A stretch of DNA of 16,292 nucleotides. Source: Micrococcales bacterium. GTDB lineage: Bacteria > Actinomycetota > Actinomycetes > S36-B12 > UBA5976. The position numbers and the translations under genes are program-made. This document shows, one piece after another, positions 5,806 through 13,841 of the stretch. Each line of letters begins with the position of its first letter. Position 1 is the first letter of the stretch. A model generated the notes under the pieces. It had not been told where the DNA came from. It saw only the letters and a list, made by a program, of their open reading frames with translations, and searched no databases. The stretch lies in contig JAHEEQ010000006.1 in assembly GCA_024640585.1 (NCBI GenBank), positions 1 to 16,292 on the forward strand, given 5' to 3'.

Positions 5806-8661
5806 TTATGAAGTTATGCAAAATTTATCTGCAAGTATAGCTTTTAATTTCTTCAAATTGATGGGCTTGGCCATGTGCAAGTTCATGCCTGCTTCGAGAA
5901 TAGAGTCGATGTCGTCTTGGTAAGCAAAACCACTCAAGGCAATCATGAACGTTTCTTGATTCAGACTTTTCGTTCTGATGTGACGAGTTGCTTCTAGTCC
6001 ATCCATGACGGGCATGTCAAGGTCCATCAAAATGACATCGAATTTTGCCTTTTGCGCCATTGCAACAGCTTGTTCACCGTTTTCCGCCTCTGCGAACTGA
6101 TGTCCATCCCGTTGGAGACCTCTACGAATAATTTCCCGGTTCATTTCTACATCGTCAACCACTAGGATGCTCAACGGCTTAACGGGAGCCGACTCGTTGA
6201 CTGAACTGGTTTTGGCTGTCGCGCTGGTGACGATTGGGAATGTGAAGTGTAATTCGAACTTGGTTCCTTTGCCTATTTTTGATTCAACGGTGATCTCACC
6301 TTCCAGCGCATTCACAATACCTTTGACAATTGCCAAACCAAGACCGCTTCCACCATATTTCCTGAAAGTGGAAGAGTCGGCTTGCTCGAATCGTTTAAAA
6401 AGTCGGGATAAATGCGCCTCGGACATACCAATGCCAGTGTCCTCAACTTGAATGATCAAATGCGCTTTGTGTGAGGATGATTCAGATAGATTCGCTGTTA
6501 ATTTAACTTCGCCAACATGTGTGAACTTCAATGCATTAGAGAGTAAATTTGTGATAATTTGGCGAATACGAACAGGGTCCCCAGATAAAGCTAGATCAGC
6601 ATTGCCCAATAAGTGCGTCGATAAACTGATACCACGTTGTTTCGCTTCTCCTGAGAAAAGAGGAGTGATGGATGTAATTACTTCATTAAGGGTGAATAAT
6701 CTAGTTTCAAGCTCTAGCTTACCATCTTCAATTTTCGCGAAATCCAAAATGTCATTTAATATTCGAGACAGGGTCTCAGTCGTATCCATGATACGCTGGA
6801 GATCCTGTTTGGTATTAAGGTCTTCAGTGTCTTGTTGAAGTACCTGTGTCAGCCCCAAAATTCCGTTGAGAGGCGTTCGAATCTCATGGCTCATGTTCGC
6901 TAAGAACTTGCTCTTAGCTGTGTTAGCTGATTCGGCAAGAGTTTTTGCATCCTGGAGTTTCGTGACATCAAAAAGCCACGCTAGTACAGCCTTTTCGTTT
7001 TTGAAGTCAATAACCATGAAAGAGGCTAAGGCCCACACATTCGCAATATTTGGCCTATCAGGAAGCTGCAATTCAACTAATTTGTTAACTACTGTTTCAC
7101 CTCTCGATAAGGTTTGTTTGATTTCTTCAAAGACATTTTGATTAACGTAAGTTTGGCTGATGTCCATGTTCAAGGCGGACTCAGCATCGCGATGCACCAA
7201 GTCACAAAACGCTTTGTTCAAGAATAAAACTTTGTTACTTGTAAGTGATGCTATGCGAACGGCCATTGGCGCCGCTGCAAGAGTTTTTTCTAACGTTTTT
7301 TTATGTAGCTTGACCTTGCTGTAGTCAACAATCGATGACCGGGTCATAACCAACTCACCGTTATCATCCTTGATCGCAGTGGCTGTTACAAGTCCAGTGA
7401 AGGTTGTGCCATCTTTTCGGAAAAATTCAAGTTCTAAGCCCTCAATTTTTCCAGTTTCAATAAATATTTGAAAATTCTTCTTAAAGATGACTTGTGAATC
7501 GGGCGTCAAAAAATGAAAAATATGTAACTTGCTAATTACCTCTTCACGGGAATAACCGAACCAATCCAACTCTGTTTTGTTGATGTTGATGAATATCCCA
7601 TTTTTATTTAAAGAGTGATACCCTGTTGGTGCATTGTTGTAGAGATCGTTAAGTTCTAATGTTCTTTCTGTGATTTGATTTTCCAAGTTTTCTTTTTGTT
7701 GGTTTTTTATATAGGCCCAACGGAAGACTGTGAAAGCAAACATTAAATTGAGAAGTATTAGCCAGGTCGCAGTAATGTATGAATTTTTTTTGAAGTCATC
7801 TTCATTACGTCCAACGGTGAGTGCAAAAGGTAAATGGTCAAATTTTTGATACGCATAAAAGCGCGTTATCCCATCAATGGGGGCTGTTGTTTTATAGGTA
7901 AAAGAATTTTGATGTGGGTTTGACTCAATTAATTCACGGATAGTGGTTGAAACGTTTGAATTGCCCGGCCCGTTATCTAGGCCATTTAAATTGGGGTGCC
8001 TGACAATTTGTGTGAAATCATGATTTCTCAGATTAATGACGCCCAAATTGCCCACATCTACTTTCGCAAATTGAGTCCGTAATCCTTCAGTCGGAATGGC
8101 CGCTAAAATCACCCCTAGAAAAGTCCCATCTGCTTTTTCAAGTCGTTTGGCATTTAATAATGTCCATTGGTTGTTGTATTTTGACTTGATAGGGCCTTCA
8201 AAAACTGTTTTTTTATAGCCAAATTTCAGTGTTTTAAAGTAGTCTCGGTCTGCAGTTATTACTGGCTTTTGAGTTAAGAAATCTTTGTCAGAGCTTTCGG
8301 AGTTGAAGACAATCAAACCGTTCTGATCTACGATGGCAATACGAGCCACCAAGGTGTAATGTGATAACTCTTGTTCTATGCTCTTATTGAGGTCATCAAT
8401 TGCACTTTTTCCACCACGTTCAGCACGAACGTAGCGAATACTCAATGAATTTAGTAGGGTGGTTGTTTGATCCAGCAAACCTTCAACCTGATTAGTAACC
8501 ACTGTTGCCGTGAGTTTGACACTAGCGCTCGCTGCATTTTCATCCTCTTGCATGATGTTCTTGATGAAAAAAATAGACATCATCAACGTAGTAATTAGGA
8601 GCAACGATGGTAGAGAATAAACTTCTATATTGGCTCTTAAGTTAAGAAATTTATTTGACAT
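5806..8661 (-). CDS. Membrane hybrid sensor histidine kinase (dCache-PAS-PAS-HisKA-HATPase-REC)
   Basis: A 951-residue inner-membrane kinase. A first membrane segment (about 16-34) is followed by a periplasmic dCache/PDC sensor (about 40-290, including ADRDYF at 137-142 and an F-x-G-V-x-x-A strand near 181-188), a second membrane segment (about 296-314) and a linker coil. Two PAS domains follow (about 335-450 and 455-570). HisKA carries H592 in NMSHEIRTPLNG. The HATPase boxes are intact: N705/N709 in TNLLSNALKF, DTGIG at 741-745 and GGSGLGLAIV at 770-779. The C-terminal receiver (about 828-948) has VVDD, D880 in MDLDMP, S910 and K932. No HPt domain is fused, so onward transfer needs a separate HPt. 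The start is ATG, 8 bp after the preceding stop. From the kinase core to the end it is a clear paralogue of the 10018-12666 product, while the sensor halves differ. The ligand is unknown. Confidence 0.95.
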   Translation of the reverse strand: MSNKFLNLRANIEVYSLPSLLLITTLMMSIFFIKNIMQEDENAASASVKLTATVVTNQVEGLLDQTTTLLNSLSIRYVRAERGGKSAIDDLNKSIEQELSHYTLVARIAIVDQNGLIVFNSESSDKDFLTQKPVITADRDYFKTLKFGYKKTVFEGPIKSKYNNQWTLLNAKRLEKADGTFLGVILAAIPTEGLRTQFAKVDVGNLGVINLRNHDFTQIVRHPNLNGLDNGPGNSNVSTTIRELIESNPHQNSFTYKTTAPIDGITRFYAYQKFDHLPFALTVGRNEDDFKKNSYITATWLILLNLMFAFTVFRWAYIKNQQKENLENQITERTLELNDLYNNAPTGYHSLNKNGIFININKTELDWFGYSREEVISKLHIFHFLTPDSQVIFKKNFQIFIETGKIEGLELEFFRKDGTTFTGLVTATAIKDDNGELVMTRSSIVDYSKVKLHKKTLEKTLAAAPMAVRIASLTSNKVLFLNKAFCDLVHRDAESALNMDISQTYVNQNVFEEIKQTLSRGETVVNKLVELQLPDRPNIANVWALASFMVIDFKNEKAVLAWLFDVTKLQDAKTLAESANTAKSKFLANMSHEIRTPLNGILGLTQVLQQDTEDLNTKQDLQRIMDTTETLSRILNDILDFAKIEDGKLELETRLFTLNEVITSITPLFSGEAKQRGISLSTHLLGNADLALSGDPVRIRQIITNLLSNALKFTHVGEVKLTANLSESSSHKAHLIIQVEDTGIGMSEAHLSRLFKRFEQADSSTFRKYGGSGLGLAIVKGIVNALEGEITVESKIGKGTKFELHFTFPIVTSATAKTSSVNESAPVKPLSILVVDDVEMNREIIRRGLQRDGHQFAEAENGEQAVAMAQKAKFDVILMDLDMPVMDGLEATRHIRTKSLNQETFMIALSGFAYQDDIDSILEAGMNLHMAKPINLKKLKAILADKFCITS

Positions 8662-8669
8662 AAATGATA

Positions 8670-9995
8670 TTAATTATTTGCGTGAGACTGAAAATCATCA
8701 AAAAGGGCTGATGCTTGAGTAACAGCTTGTGACAGCTGCAAGAGTTGCATCCGCAACTTGTTCAAGTCATTGCTTGCACTTAATCGTTTTACATTCATAA
8801 CAAAATCATCCGAAGACACTTGGTTTAAATCGACTCTGAACGATTCTTGAAAAATCATCTCAAGCATGTCAATGCTATCTTCTAAGTCGGAAATGTTTTT
8901 ACCTGACAATTGAATCTCTTTTAGCATCGATTTTGATTTTTGCATGAATGCATGTGCATTATTAAGCGAATCATCCAGATCCTTTGTTTTTTGGCTGCAT
9001 TCGTCGTAGCTCGATTGCAAGAGGCTTCTTGATTGAAGTTGATTGAACGCCTCTATTTCCATTTGGCGACAATTTTCTAATGACTGTAGATGTTGCCAAG
9101 TAAAAGCAAGCGCAAATAAAGTGAATACTAGACCAAAAACTAGCAACATATTTCGATGTTGACGAGCATCTTTGAGTGCGATGTTGGAGTCAACGCCGAC
9201 GATAACAAAAAGCGGTTGATCCGCAACTTTCTCAAACACATATAAACGCTCAGTTGAGTCAAAGAAAGTCTTGCTAAAGAACCCGCCTGAGTCAGCTTGA
9301 ACGACATCTAAAGGAAGTTCAAGGTCTTTCAACGTATCGTCCACACGGTTTGTGTTGCCCACTCGTAGTGCTCGCGCATACCCGTCCATGCCAACGAGAC
9401 CAATCAAACTAGAAGAGTTCAAGCCTACTCTTTGGAATTGTTCTAGAAACTGGACGGGGTTTAATGATGCAACAACAACGCCATTGAAAGAGCCGTCTGG
9501 CTTTTCAAGTTTTCTAGTGATTTGAAATGACCACTTTCCACTAGCTCTGCCCAGTACAGGTTTACTCACGAAAAGGGGAGAAGAGTAGCCTTGTTTGTGA
9601 GCTTTGAAATGTTCACGGTCTGATAAATCCATCTTTTTGTGACGGTCAAGATTGGAGAAAATGTAAATTCCGTTTTCATCAATTACGCCAATTTGATTCA
9701 ATTGACTGACGTCAATTGCTTTGTTTCTGAAGTAGTTGTTAACGATAGGTAGGTTTTTTAAACCTGTCATTTCGTAATGAAACTTAAGTAATTTTAGAGC
9801 ATCATCTGTTGATCGTAAACTTGATTGCACGTGGTCACGTAGTCCAGATGCGATGTTGTGCAATGCATTTTTTTGAGCTTCAATGGCTTGACGATCTTGC
9901 TCGTAGATTTGATAGGCGACACCAGCCCAAGTGAAAAACAAGAAAGCAGTAGTAATTGCAATCGTGATGTGTTTTTTTGCCAATTTTTTAAACAT
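8670..9995 (-). CDS. Orphan dCache sensor protein with coiled-coil tail and no output domain
   Basis: A 441-residue membrane protein. A membrane segment (about 10-28) is followed by a periplasmic dCache/PDC sensor (about 35-275: IGVIDENGIYIFS near 102-114, SDREHF at 125-130, FNGVVVASL at 170-178), a second membrane segment (about 282-300) and a ~140-residue cytoplasmic part that is almost all helical and coiled-coil-like. No kinase, GGDEF, EAL, HAMP/MCP or DNA-binding motif is present, although such sensors normally carry one. The reading frame ends cleanly and the next gene follows 8 bp later, so there is no sign of a frameshifted output domain. It lies between the two hybrid kinases in one operon. 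A co-sensor that binds or hetero-dimerises with a kinase through the coil is the simplest inference. The start is ATG at 9995, 22 bp after the upstream stop. Confidence 0.88.
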   Translation of the reverse strand: MFKKLAKKHITIAITTAFLFFTWAGVAYQIYEQDRQAIEAQKNALHNIASGLRDHVQSSLRSTDDALKLLKFHYEMTGLKNLPIVNNYFRNKAIDVSQLNQIGVIDENGIYIFSNLDRHKKMDLSDREHFKAHKQGYSSPLFVSKPVLGRASGKWSFQITRKLEKPDGSFNGVVVASLNPVQFLEQFQRVGLNSSSLIGLVGMDGYARALRVGNTNRVDDTLKDLELPLDVVQADSGGFFSKTFFDSTERLYVFEKVADQPLFVIVGVDSNIALKDARQHRNMLLVFGLVFTLFALAFTWQHLQSLENCRQMEIEAFNQLQSRSLLQSSYDECSQKTKDLDDSLNNAHAFMQKSKSMLKEIQLSGKNISDLEDSIDMLEMIFQESFRVDLNQVSSDDFVMNVKRLSASNDLNKLRMQLLQLSQAVTQASALFDDFQSHANN

Positions 9996-10017
9996 GATGC
10001 ATCCGTGTTTAAGGTTT

Positions 10018-12666
10018 TTATGCCGCGCCGAATTGTTCGAAGATGACTTTTCGTAAATTTTTGAGATTGATAGGTTTTGCGACGTGTAGGTTCATGCCCA
10101 CAGCGTGAATTTTTTCCACATCCTTTTCGTACGCAAAACCACTTAAAGCGATGATGAATGTGTCTTTGTTTTTGCTTGATTCACGGATTTTCTGAGCTGA
10201 TTCAAAGCCATTCATAACTGGCATGTCTAAATCCATCAAAATCAAGTCAAAACTTTCCACTTTAGCTAATTCAAACGCCTGTAAACCGTTGCTTGCCTGA
10301 GTAAATTCATGTCCATCTTTGCGAAGTCCGCGATAAATAATTTCCCTATTGGAGTCGATATCATCGACCACAAGCACTTTAAGCTGAACTGACTTTTTGT
10401 TTGCATCGTGCACGAGTACAGCGTTATTTCCTATGACGGGTTGTAGGTTCAAATTGATTGTGAATGTCGTGCCATTTCCGATACGTGACTCTACATGAAT
10501 CGTGCCATGCATGGCGTCAATTAGGCCTTTCACAATCGCCAGCCCTAATCCACTCCCACCGTATTTACGGAATGTGGCTGAGTCAGACTGTTCAAATCGT
10601 TGGAACAGGCGTTGCAAGTGTTCTTTAGTGATACCGATACCCGTGTCTTTGATCGTGATGTTGACTTTGGCTGTCTCAAGTGACGCATGTTCGACATTGA
10701 TCGACAGCGACACTTGGCCATGAGAGGTGAACTTAGTTGCGTTTGAGACCAAGTTCGTGATGATTTGACGAAGCCGTGTTGGATCACCCAATAAAGTCAA
10801 GTTAGGATGACCAGAGAGATTGAGCGTGAAATCGAGCCCACGTTGCTTGGCTTCAGCCTTAAAAATTGCGCCTACTGAATCTGTCAGCTCTATAAAATTG
10901 AAAGGTTTATTTTCGATCTCTATCTTTCCCGCTTCAATTTTGGAGAAGTCGAGAATATCATTCAAGATACATGTGAGTGTGTCAGCGGTATCGATAATTT
11001 TTTGAACATCTCTTTGTGCTTGAGGGTGATGGAGCTCCTCCTTTAAGATTTGCGCAAACCCTAAGATGCCATTTAGTGGCGTTCTGATTTCGTGGCTCAT
11101 GGTTGCCAGGAACTTGGACTTGGCATCGTGAGCTGTTGTAGCAGACTCTTGAGCGCTTACTAAATCGGTCACATCGATGGCTACGCCATCCCATGCTAAC
11201 GCACCTGTTGGCAGTGTTCTTGGATGCCCTTTAAAGCGCATGTGACGGACTTCTCCATTTTTACCTTTTGTTTGAACCACAAAATCGATAGGTTGATTTT
11301 TAATTAGTTGGTCACGGATGTACTCCACTTTTTCCGCAGAGTTATCAACCAACACTTTGGCAAAGAAATCTTTGACCGTGCGGGGGACAGGGTCGGAGAT
11401 GTTGAAGTATTCTTTTGCTGAATTAGACAGATAAGTGAAGTCTAAACAATGACCTTGACAGTCTTCAAGGCTAAAAAGAACGCCTGGAAAGTTGTCTGTC
11501 ACCCCTTTGAAACTTGTGTTCACTTGATCGAGTAGATCGCTCAGATTCTTTTCACGATCTTTCAAGGATTGCAAAAGTTTATTGAGTTCGACGCGGATAG
11601 CATCAAACTCAGTAGGAAGCCCTTTGAGTTCTTCGATTTGACTATTTGACTCACCAATGTTCATAATCGCCTGCACAAGGGCTTCGATGGGTTGATGAGC
11701 TCTTTGAGTCAATTTGAACATCATCAGCCATGCAAGTAGTGTTAATGCAATGATTCCGCCTGCCGTGAGAAGTCGAGTCTCGGTCGATGTGGCTAGTACC
11801 GCATCAACTGGGACACTCGTGACTGTGACCCATCCCATTTCATTTGGAAAAGCATCAGAGCTATGTTTTGCGAACGAGACAAGCATCTGACCTTTTGTTT
11901 TATTGTTGAGTAAAACGTAACCTAAACGATTTTTCCTGCGCCAGAAGTTTTCTATACCTTCGAGGTTTTCATAAGCCTCACGATTTCCGAAACGAAACTC
12001 ACCGTCATGTCCTAAGACGAATAGCGATGTATTTTTTTTGTTTTCGTTGGTTCGTATGTAATAGTTCAGCAGGCTATTCAACCACCCAACGCTTAGATGG
12101 GCGCCAAGTACGCCAGTAACTATGCCTTTTTCGTTCATTACAGGAGATGCAACATCGATGAAGCGAAGTGGAGCGTTTGCGTCATCTTCTTTTAGCATTT
12201 TGGCCAGCAAGATGGCATCATGCACATCGATAATTGAGTTCTTTCTTTGACCCTCAATAAACCATGGACGGGATGAAACATTTTTCCCATCAAGCATGCC
12301 CTGCGTGGCTGCTAAAACGATTCCGTTCATGTCTGTGTATCCAACCCAAGAGAATTTAGGCATCGATTTTTGTAAGCCAGTCAGAGTCCGTTCAACTTCT
12401 CGATTGCTCCGCTTGAAGTTATGCATGTCTGCCGCGATGGAACTGATTTGCAATAAAGTTTCGACAATGTCTGCATCAATTAACGTTGCAAAAAAAGTCG
12501 ATTGTTTGCTCTGCGTGTCCGCTGCTTTTTCAATGGCAGCGTTTTTAATGCTCTGATCTAACGAGAAGATCAATGCGCCTGCAAAACAGATAAGTCCGAT
12601 GTTAAAAATAGCTAGAACTTGCCCTTTGAGGGAGGTGCTTTTGCCTAGTGATAGTTGTAATTTCAT
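10018..12666 (-). CDS. Membrane hybrid sensor histidine kinase (dCache-HAMP-PAS-HisKA-HATPase-REC)
   Basis: An 882-residue inner-membrane kinase. A membrane segment (about 17-36) precedes a periplasmic dCache sensor (about 40-295, with SRPWF at 132-136 and FIDVASPV near 169-176). Then come a second membrane segment (about 298-316), a HAMP-like linker (about 318-372), a short coil and one PAS domain (about 385-502). HisKA carries H525 in TMSHEIRTPLNG. The HATPase boxes are intact: N638/N642, DTGIG at 674-678 and GGSGLGLAIV at 703-712. The receiver (about 761-880) has VVDD, D812 in MDLDMP, S842 and K864. No HPt is attached. The start ATG has a good Shine-Dalgarno (AAGGA) about 7 bases upstream. 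Its transmitter-receiver half closely matches the other hybrid kinase of the operon, down to the receiver end (NLH-x-AKPINLK). All catalytic residues appear present, so it should be active. Confidence 0.95.
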   Translation of the reverse strand: MKLQLSLGKSTSLKGQVLAIFNIGLICFAGALIFSLDQSIKNAAIEKAADTQSKQSTFFATLIDADIVETLLQISSIAADMHNFKRSNREVERTLTGLQKSMPKFSWVGYTDMNGIVLAATQGMLDGKNVSSRPWFIEGQRKNSIIDVHDAILLAKMLKEDDANAPLRFIDVASPVMNEKGIVTGVLGAHLSVGWLNSLLNYYIRTNENKKNTSLFVLGHDGEFRFGNREAYENLEGIENFWRRKNRLGYVLLNNKTKGQMLVSFAKHSSDAFPNEMGWVTVTSVPVDAVLATSTETRLLTAGGIIALTLLAWLMMFKLTQRAHQPIEALVQAIMNIGESNSQIEELKGLPTEFDAIRVELNKLLQSLKDREKNLSDLLDQVNTSFKGVTDNFPGVLFSLEDCQGHCLDFTYLSNSAKEYFNISDPVPRTVKDFFAKVLVDNSAEKVEYIRDQLIKNQPIDFVVQTKGKNGEVRHMRFKGHPRTLPTGALAWDGVAIDVTDLVSAQESATTAHDAKSKFLATMSHEIRTPLNGILGFAQILKEELHHPQAQRDVQKIIDTADTLTCILNDILDFSKIEAGKIEIENKPFNFIELTDSVGAIFKAEAKQRGLDFTLNLSGHPNLTLLGDPTRLRQIITNLVSNATKFTSHGQVSLSINVEHASLETAKVNITIKDTGIGITKEHLQRLFQRFEQSDSATFRKYGGSGLGLAIVKGLIDAMHGTIHVESRIGNGTTFTINLNLQPVIGNNAVLVHDANKKSVQLKVLVVDDIDSNREIIYRGLRKDGHEFTQASNGLQAFELAKVESFDLILMDLDMPVMNGFESAQKIRESSKNKDTFIIALSGFAYEKDVEKIHAVGMNLHVAKPINLKNLRKVIFEQFGAA

Positions 12667-12673
12667 CGATTTT

Positions 12674-12692
12674 CCTTGCTAGACCTTGCTAG
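12674..12692 (-). repeat. Tandem 9-bp direct repeat carrying the kinase ribosome binding site
   Basis: Two copies of CCTTGCTAG (minus strand CTAGCAAGG) lie at 12674-12682 and 12684-12692, a 10-bp period, in the 26-bp gap between the lone receiver gene and the hybrid kinase gene. Each copy includes AAGG. Only the kinase-proximal copy is at the right distance from the kinase start to serve as Shine-Dalgarno. The other abuts the upstream stop codon. Confidence 0.6.
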
Positions 12693-13055
12693 TTATCGGG
12701 TAATTTTCAGAGCGACGGCTAGATCTTCCGCTGTGAATGGTTTTTTCATAAAGTAGTCTGCACCTGCAGCCAGCGCGATGGCTTGCTGTTTCGGCGTGTG
12801 GTACTTGGATATTGCAATCAACTTTGAGCTGTTATTGATTGGATGCCACTTGAGAAGCCGTATGACATCCAATCCATCTACTTTGCGAAGCATCAAGTCA
12901 ATAAAAATGAAGTCGAATTTTTCAGATGACGCGAGCTTGAGTCCGTGAAATCCGTTGATTGCTTGCGTGATGCTGAATTCGGCAGGTCTCAGTTGTTCCT
13001 TGAAATCGCTTTCAAGCTTAGGATCGTCCTGAATCAGTAATACGGTGTTTGCCAT
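12693..13055 (-). CDS. Stand-alone receiver (REC) domain protein
   Basis: A 120-residue single-domain response regulator. Key residues are present: acidic D10/D11 (IQDD), phospho-acceptor D53 in FIDLML, S83 (AISK) at the Thr/Ser switch position and K105 in MKKPF. The protein ends just after helix 5 with no output domain. It starts with ATG, 55 bp after the OmpR-type regulator, and is followed by the hybrid kinase after 26 bp. It probably exchanges phosphate with the free HPt or titrates it. It is diverged from the other lone receiver (5416-5796), so it does not look like a recent duplicate. An inverted repeat lies immediately in front of its start codon. Confidence 0.9.
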   Translation of the reverse strand: MANTVLLIQDDPKLESDFKEQLRPAEFSITQAINGFHGLKLASSEKFDFIFIDLMLRKVDGLDVIRLLKWHPINNSSKLIAISKYHTPKQQAIALAAGADYFMKKPFTAEDLAVALKITR

Positions 13056-13056
13056 G

Positions 13057-13077
13057 ACTGAACTATGGTCGTTCAGT
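13057..13077 (-). promoter_or_regulatory. Inverted repeat at the translation start of the lone receiver
   Basis: A perfect 7-bp inverted repeat, ACTGAAC and GTTCAGT, separated by 7 bases, ends 1 base before the ATG (13055). In the mRNA it would form a hairpin over the normal Shine-Dalgarno region, and no good Shine-Dalgarno is visible outside it. It could throttle translation, act as an operator, or be a processing site between the regulator and kinase parts of the operon. Confidence 0.4.
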
Positions 13078-13110
13078 GCAACACTTCAATCACCTATTTG
13101 TAACGGTTTG

Positions 13111-13812
13111 TCACAAAACCTTGATTGGGCCTACCAACATGTAGCCAGCGCCTCTGATTGCTTTAATTTCAACACTAGATTTTGAAATCTTTTTGCGTAA
13201 TCGGGCAGTTAGCATATCCACAGAGCGGTCGCTTGAATCGTGTAACCGCTGATGAACCGCATCTAAGATTTGATCTCTGGTGACCAGCTTATTTGCATTT
13301 TTTAACAAGTAGCTCATGAGATTGAACTCTGCAGTGGAGAGTCCGTTTTTCTCGTCTTGATACTGAATTGCGCGACCTTGAGAGTCAAAAATATGTTCGT
13401 TGCCTAAATCCCATGAGGGTAGTTTTTCTGGTGATGAGACGACATAGTTATAACGTTCAATGACGCGTGTGACTCGTAAGATCAGTTCTCGTGGCTCAAA
13501 CGGTTTGACTATGTAGTCTTCTGCCCCCATCTCTAAGCCGACAATCCGATCAATGGCCTGACCTTGGGAGCTCAATACGATCACGGGGAACTGTCTTTCT
13601 ACCCGCCAGGTACGAACAAGTTCGAGGCCTGATTCCCCATTTTCCAAGTTGATGTCGACGATGGCTGCTTGTGGTGGATGGCGTTTGGCGGCCCTAAAGG
13701 CTTCTTCAAGGCTGCGCGCTAAAACACACTCAAAGCCAGCGGGTTTGAGCGTTTCTCCTAAAATCCGCAGCATTAAATGGTCGTCATCGACTAAGATCAG
13801 TGTGCCTGCCAT
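13111..13812 (-). CDS. OmpR/PhoB-family DNA-binding response regulator
   Basis: A 233-residue regulator. An N-terminal receiver (about 3-120) has acidic D9-D11 (LVDDD), phospho-acceptor D53 (IVDINL), S81/S82 at the switch position, and K103 in IVKPF. A winged-helix domain follows (about 135-228) with LSTAEFNLMSYLL, the DNA-recognition region with RSVDMLTARLRKKI (196-209) and the wing signature IRGAGYML (219-226). It resembles the TorR/OmpR subgroup, but I cannot name an orthologue. It is the first gene of the minus-strand signalling operon and the only DNA-binding output in it, so it is the natural end point of the phosphorelay. The start ATG is 29 bp from the divergent HPt start. Its stop lies inside a small GGTTT/AAACC hairpin (13105-13120). 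Confidence 0.95.
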   Translation of the reverse strand: MAGTLILVDDDHLMLRILGETLKPAGFECVLARSLEEAFRAAKRHPPQAAIVDINLENGESGLELVRTWRVERQFPVIVLSSQGQAIDRIVGLEMGAEDYIVKPFEPRELILRVTRVIERYNYVVSSPEKLPSWDLGNEHIFDSQGRAIQYQDEKNGLSTAEFNLMSYLLKNANKLVTRDQILDAVHQRLHDSSDRSVDMLTARLRKKISKSSVEIKAIRGAGYMLVGPIKVL

Positions 13813-13841
13813 TTGTATCTAACCTAACGAAATCAACATCA
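13813..13841. promoter_or_regulatory. 29-bp divergent intergenic gap
   Basis: This gap separates the start codons of the OmpR-type regulator (left, minus strand) and the HPt gene (right, plus strand). It is too short for two complete non-overlapping sigma70 promoters, so promoter parts must lie in the opposite coding regions or overlap. A TATCTA (plus) / TAGATA (minus) hexamer near 13816-13821 could serve as a -10 element in either direction, but no good -35 is obvious. Confidence 0.3.

Noticed and set aside
6167..7141. Series of plus-strand open frames opposite the 951-residue hybrid kinase
   Set aside because: They are antisense to fully conserved kinase motifs and have no domain or ribosome binding support; shadows of the real gene.
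10502..11194. Open frames on both strands inside the 882-residue hybrid kinase
   Set aside because: The kinase frame carries every HisKA/HATPase box; the others show no domain sense.
11800..12560. Amino-acid-binding dCache motif in the 882-residue kinase
   Set aside because: SRPWF at 132-136 recalls the R-x-W-Y part of the motif, but the Tyr five residues before the Arg is Lys, the second aromatic is Phe, and the later GxD Asp is His (H190), so as I recall the motif, amino-acid binding is not supported.
13800..13841. Upstream GTG start for the HPt protein
   Set aside because: It would overlap the divergent regulator's start and add 14 residues unlike HPt domains; ATG 13842 gives the expected domain length.
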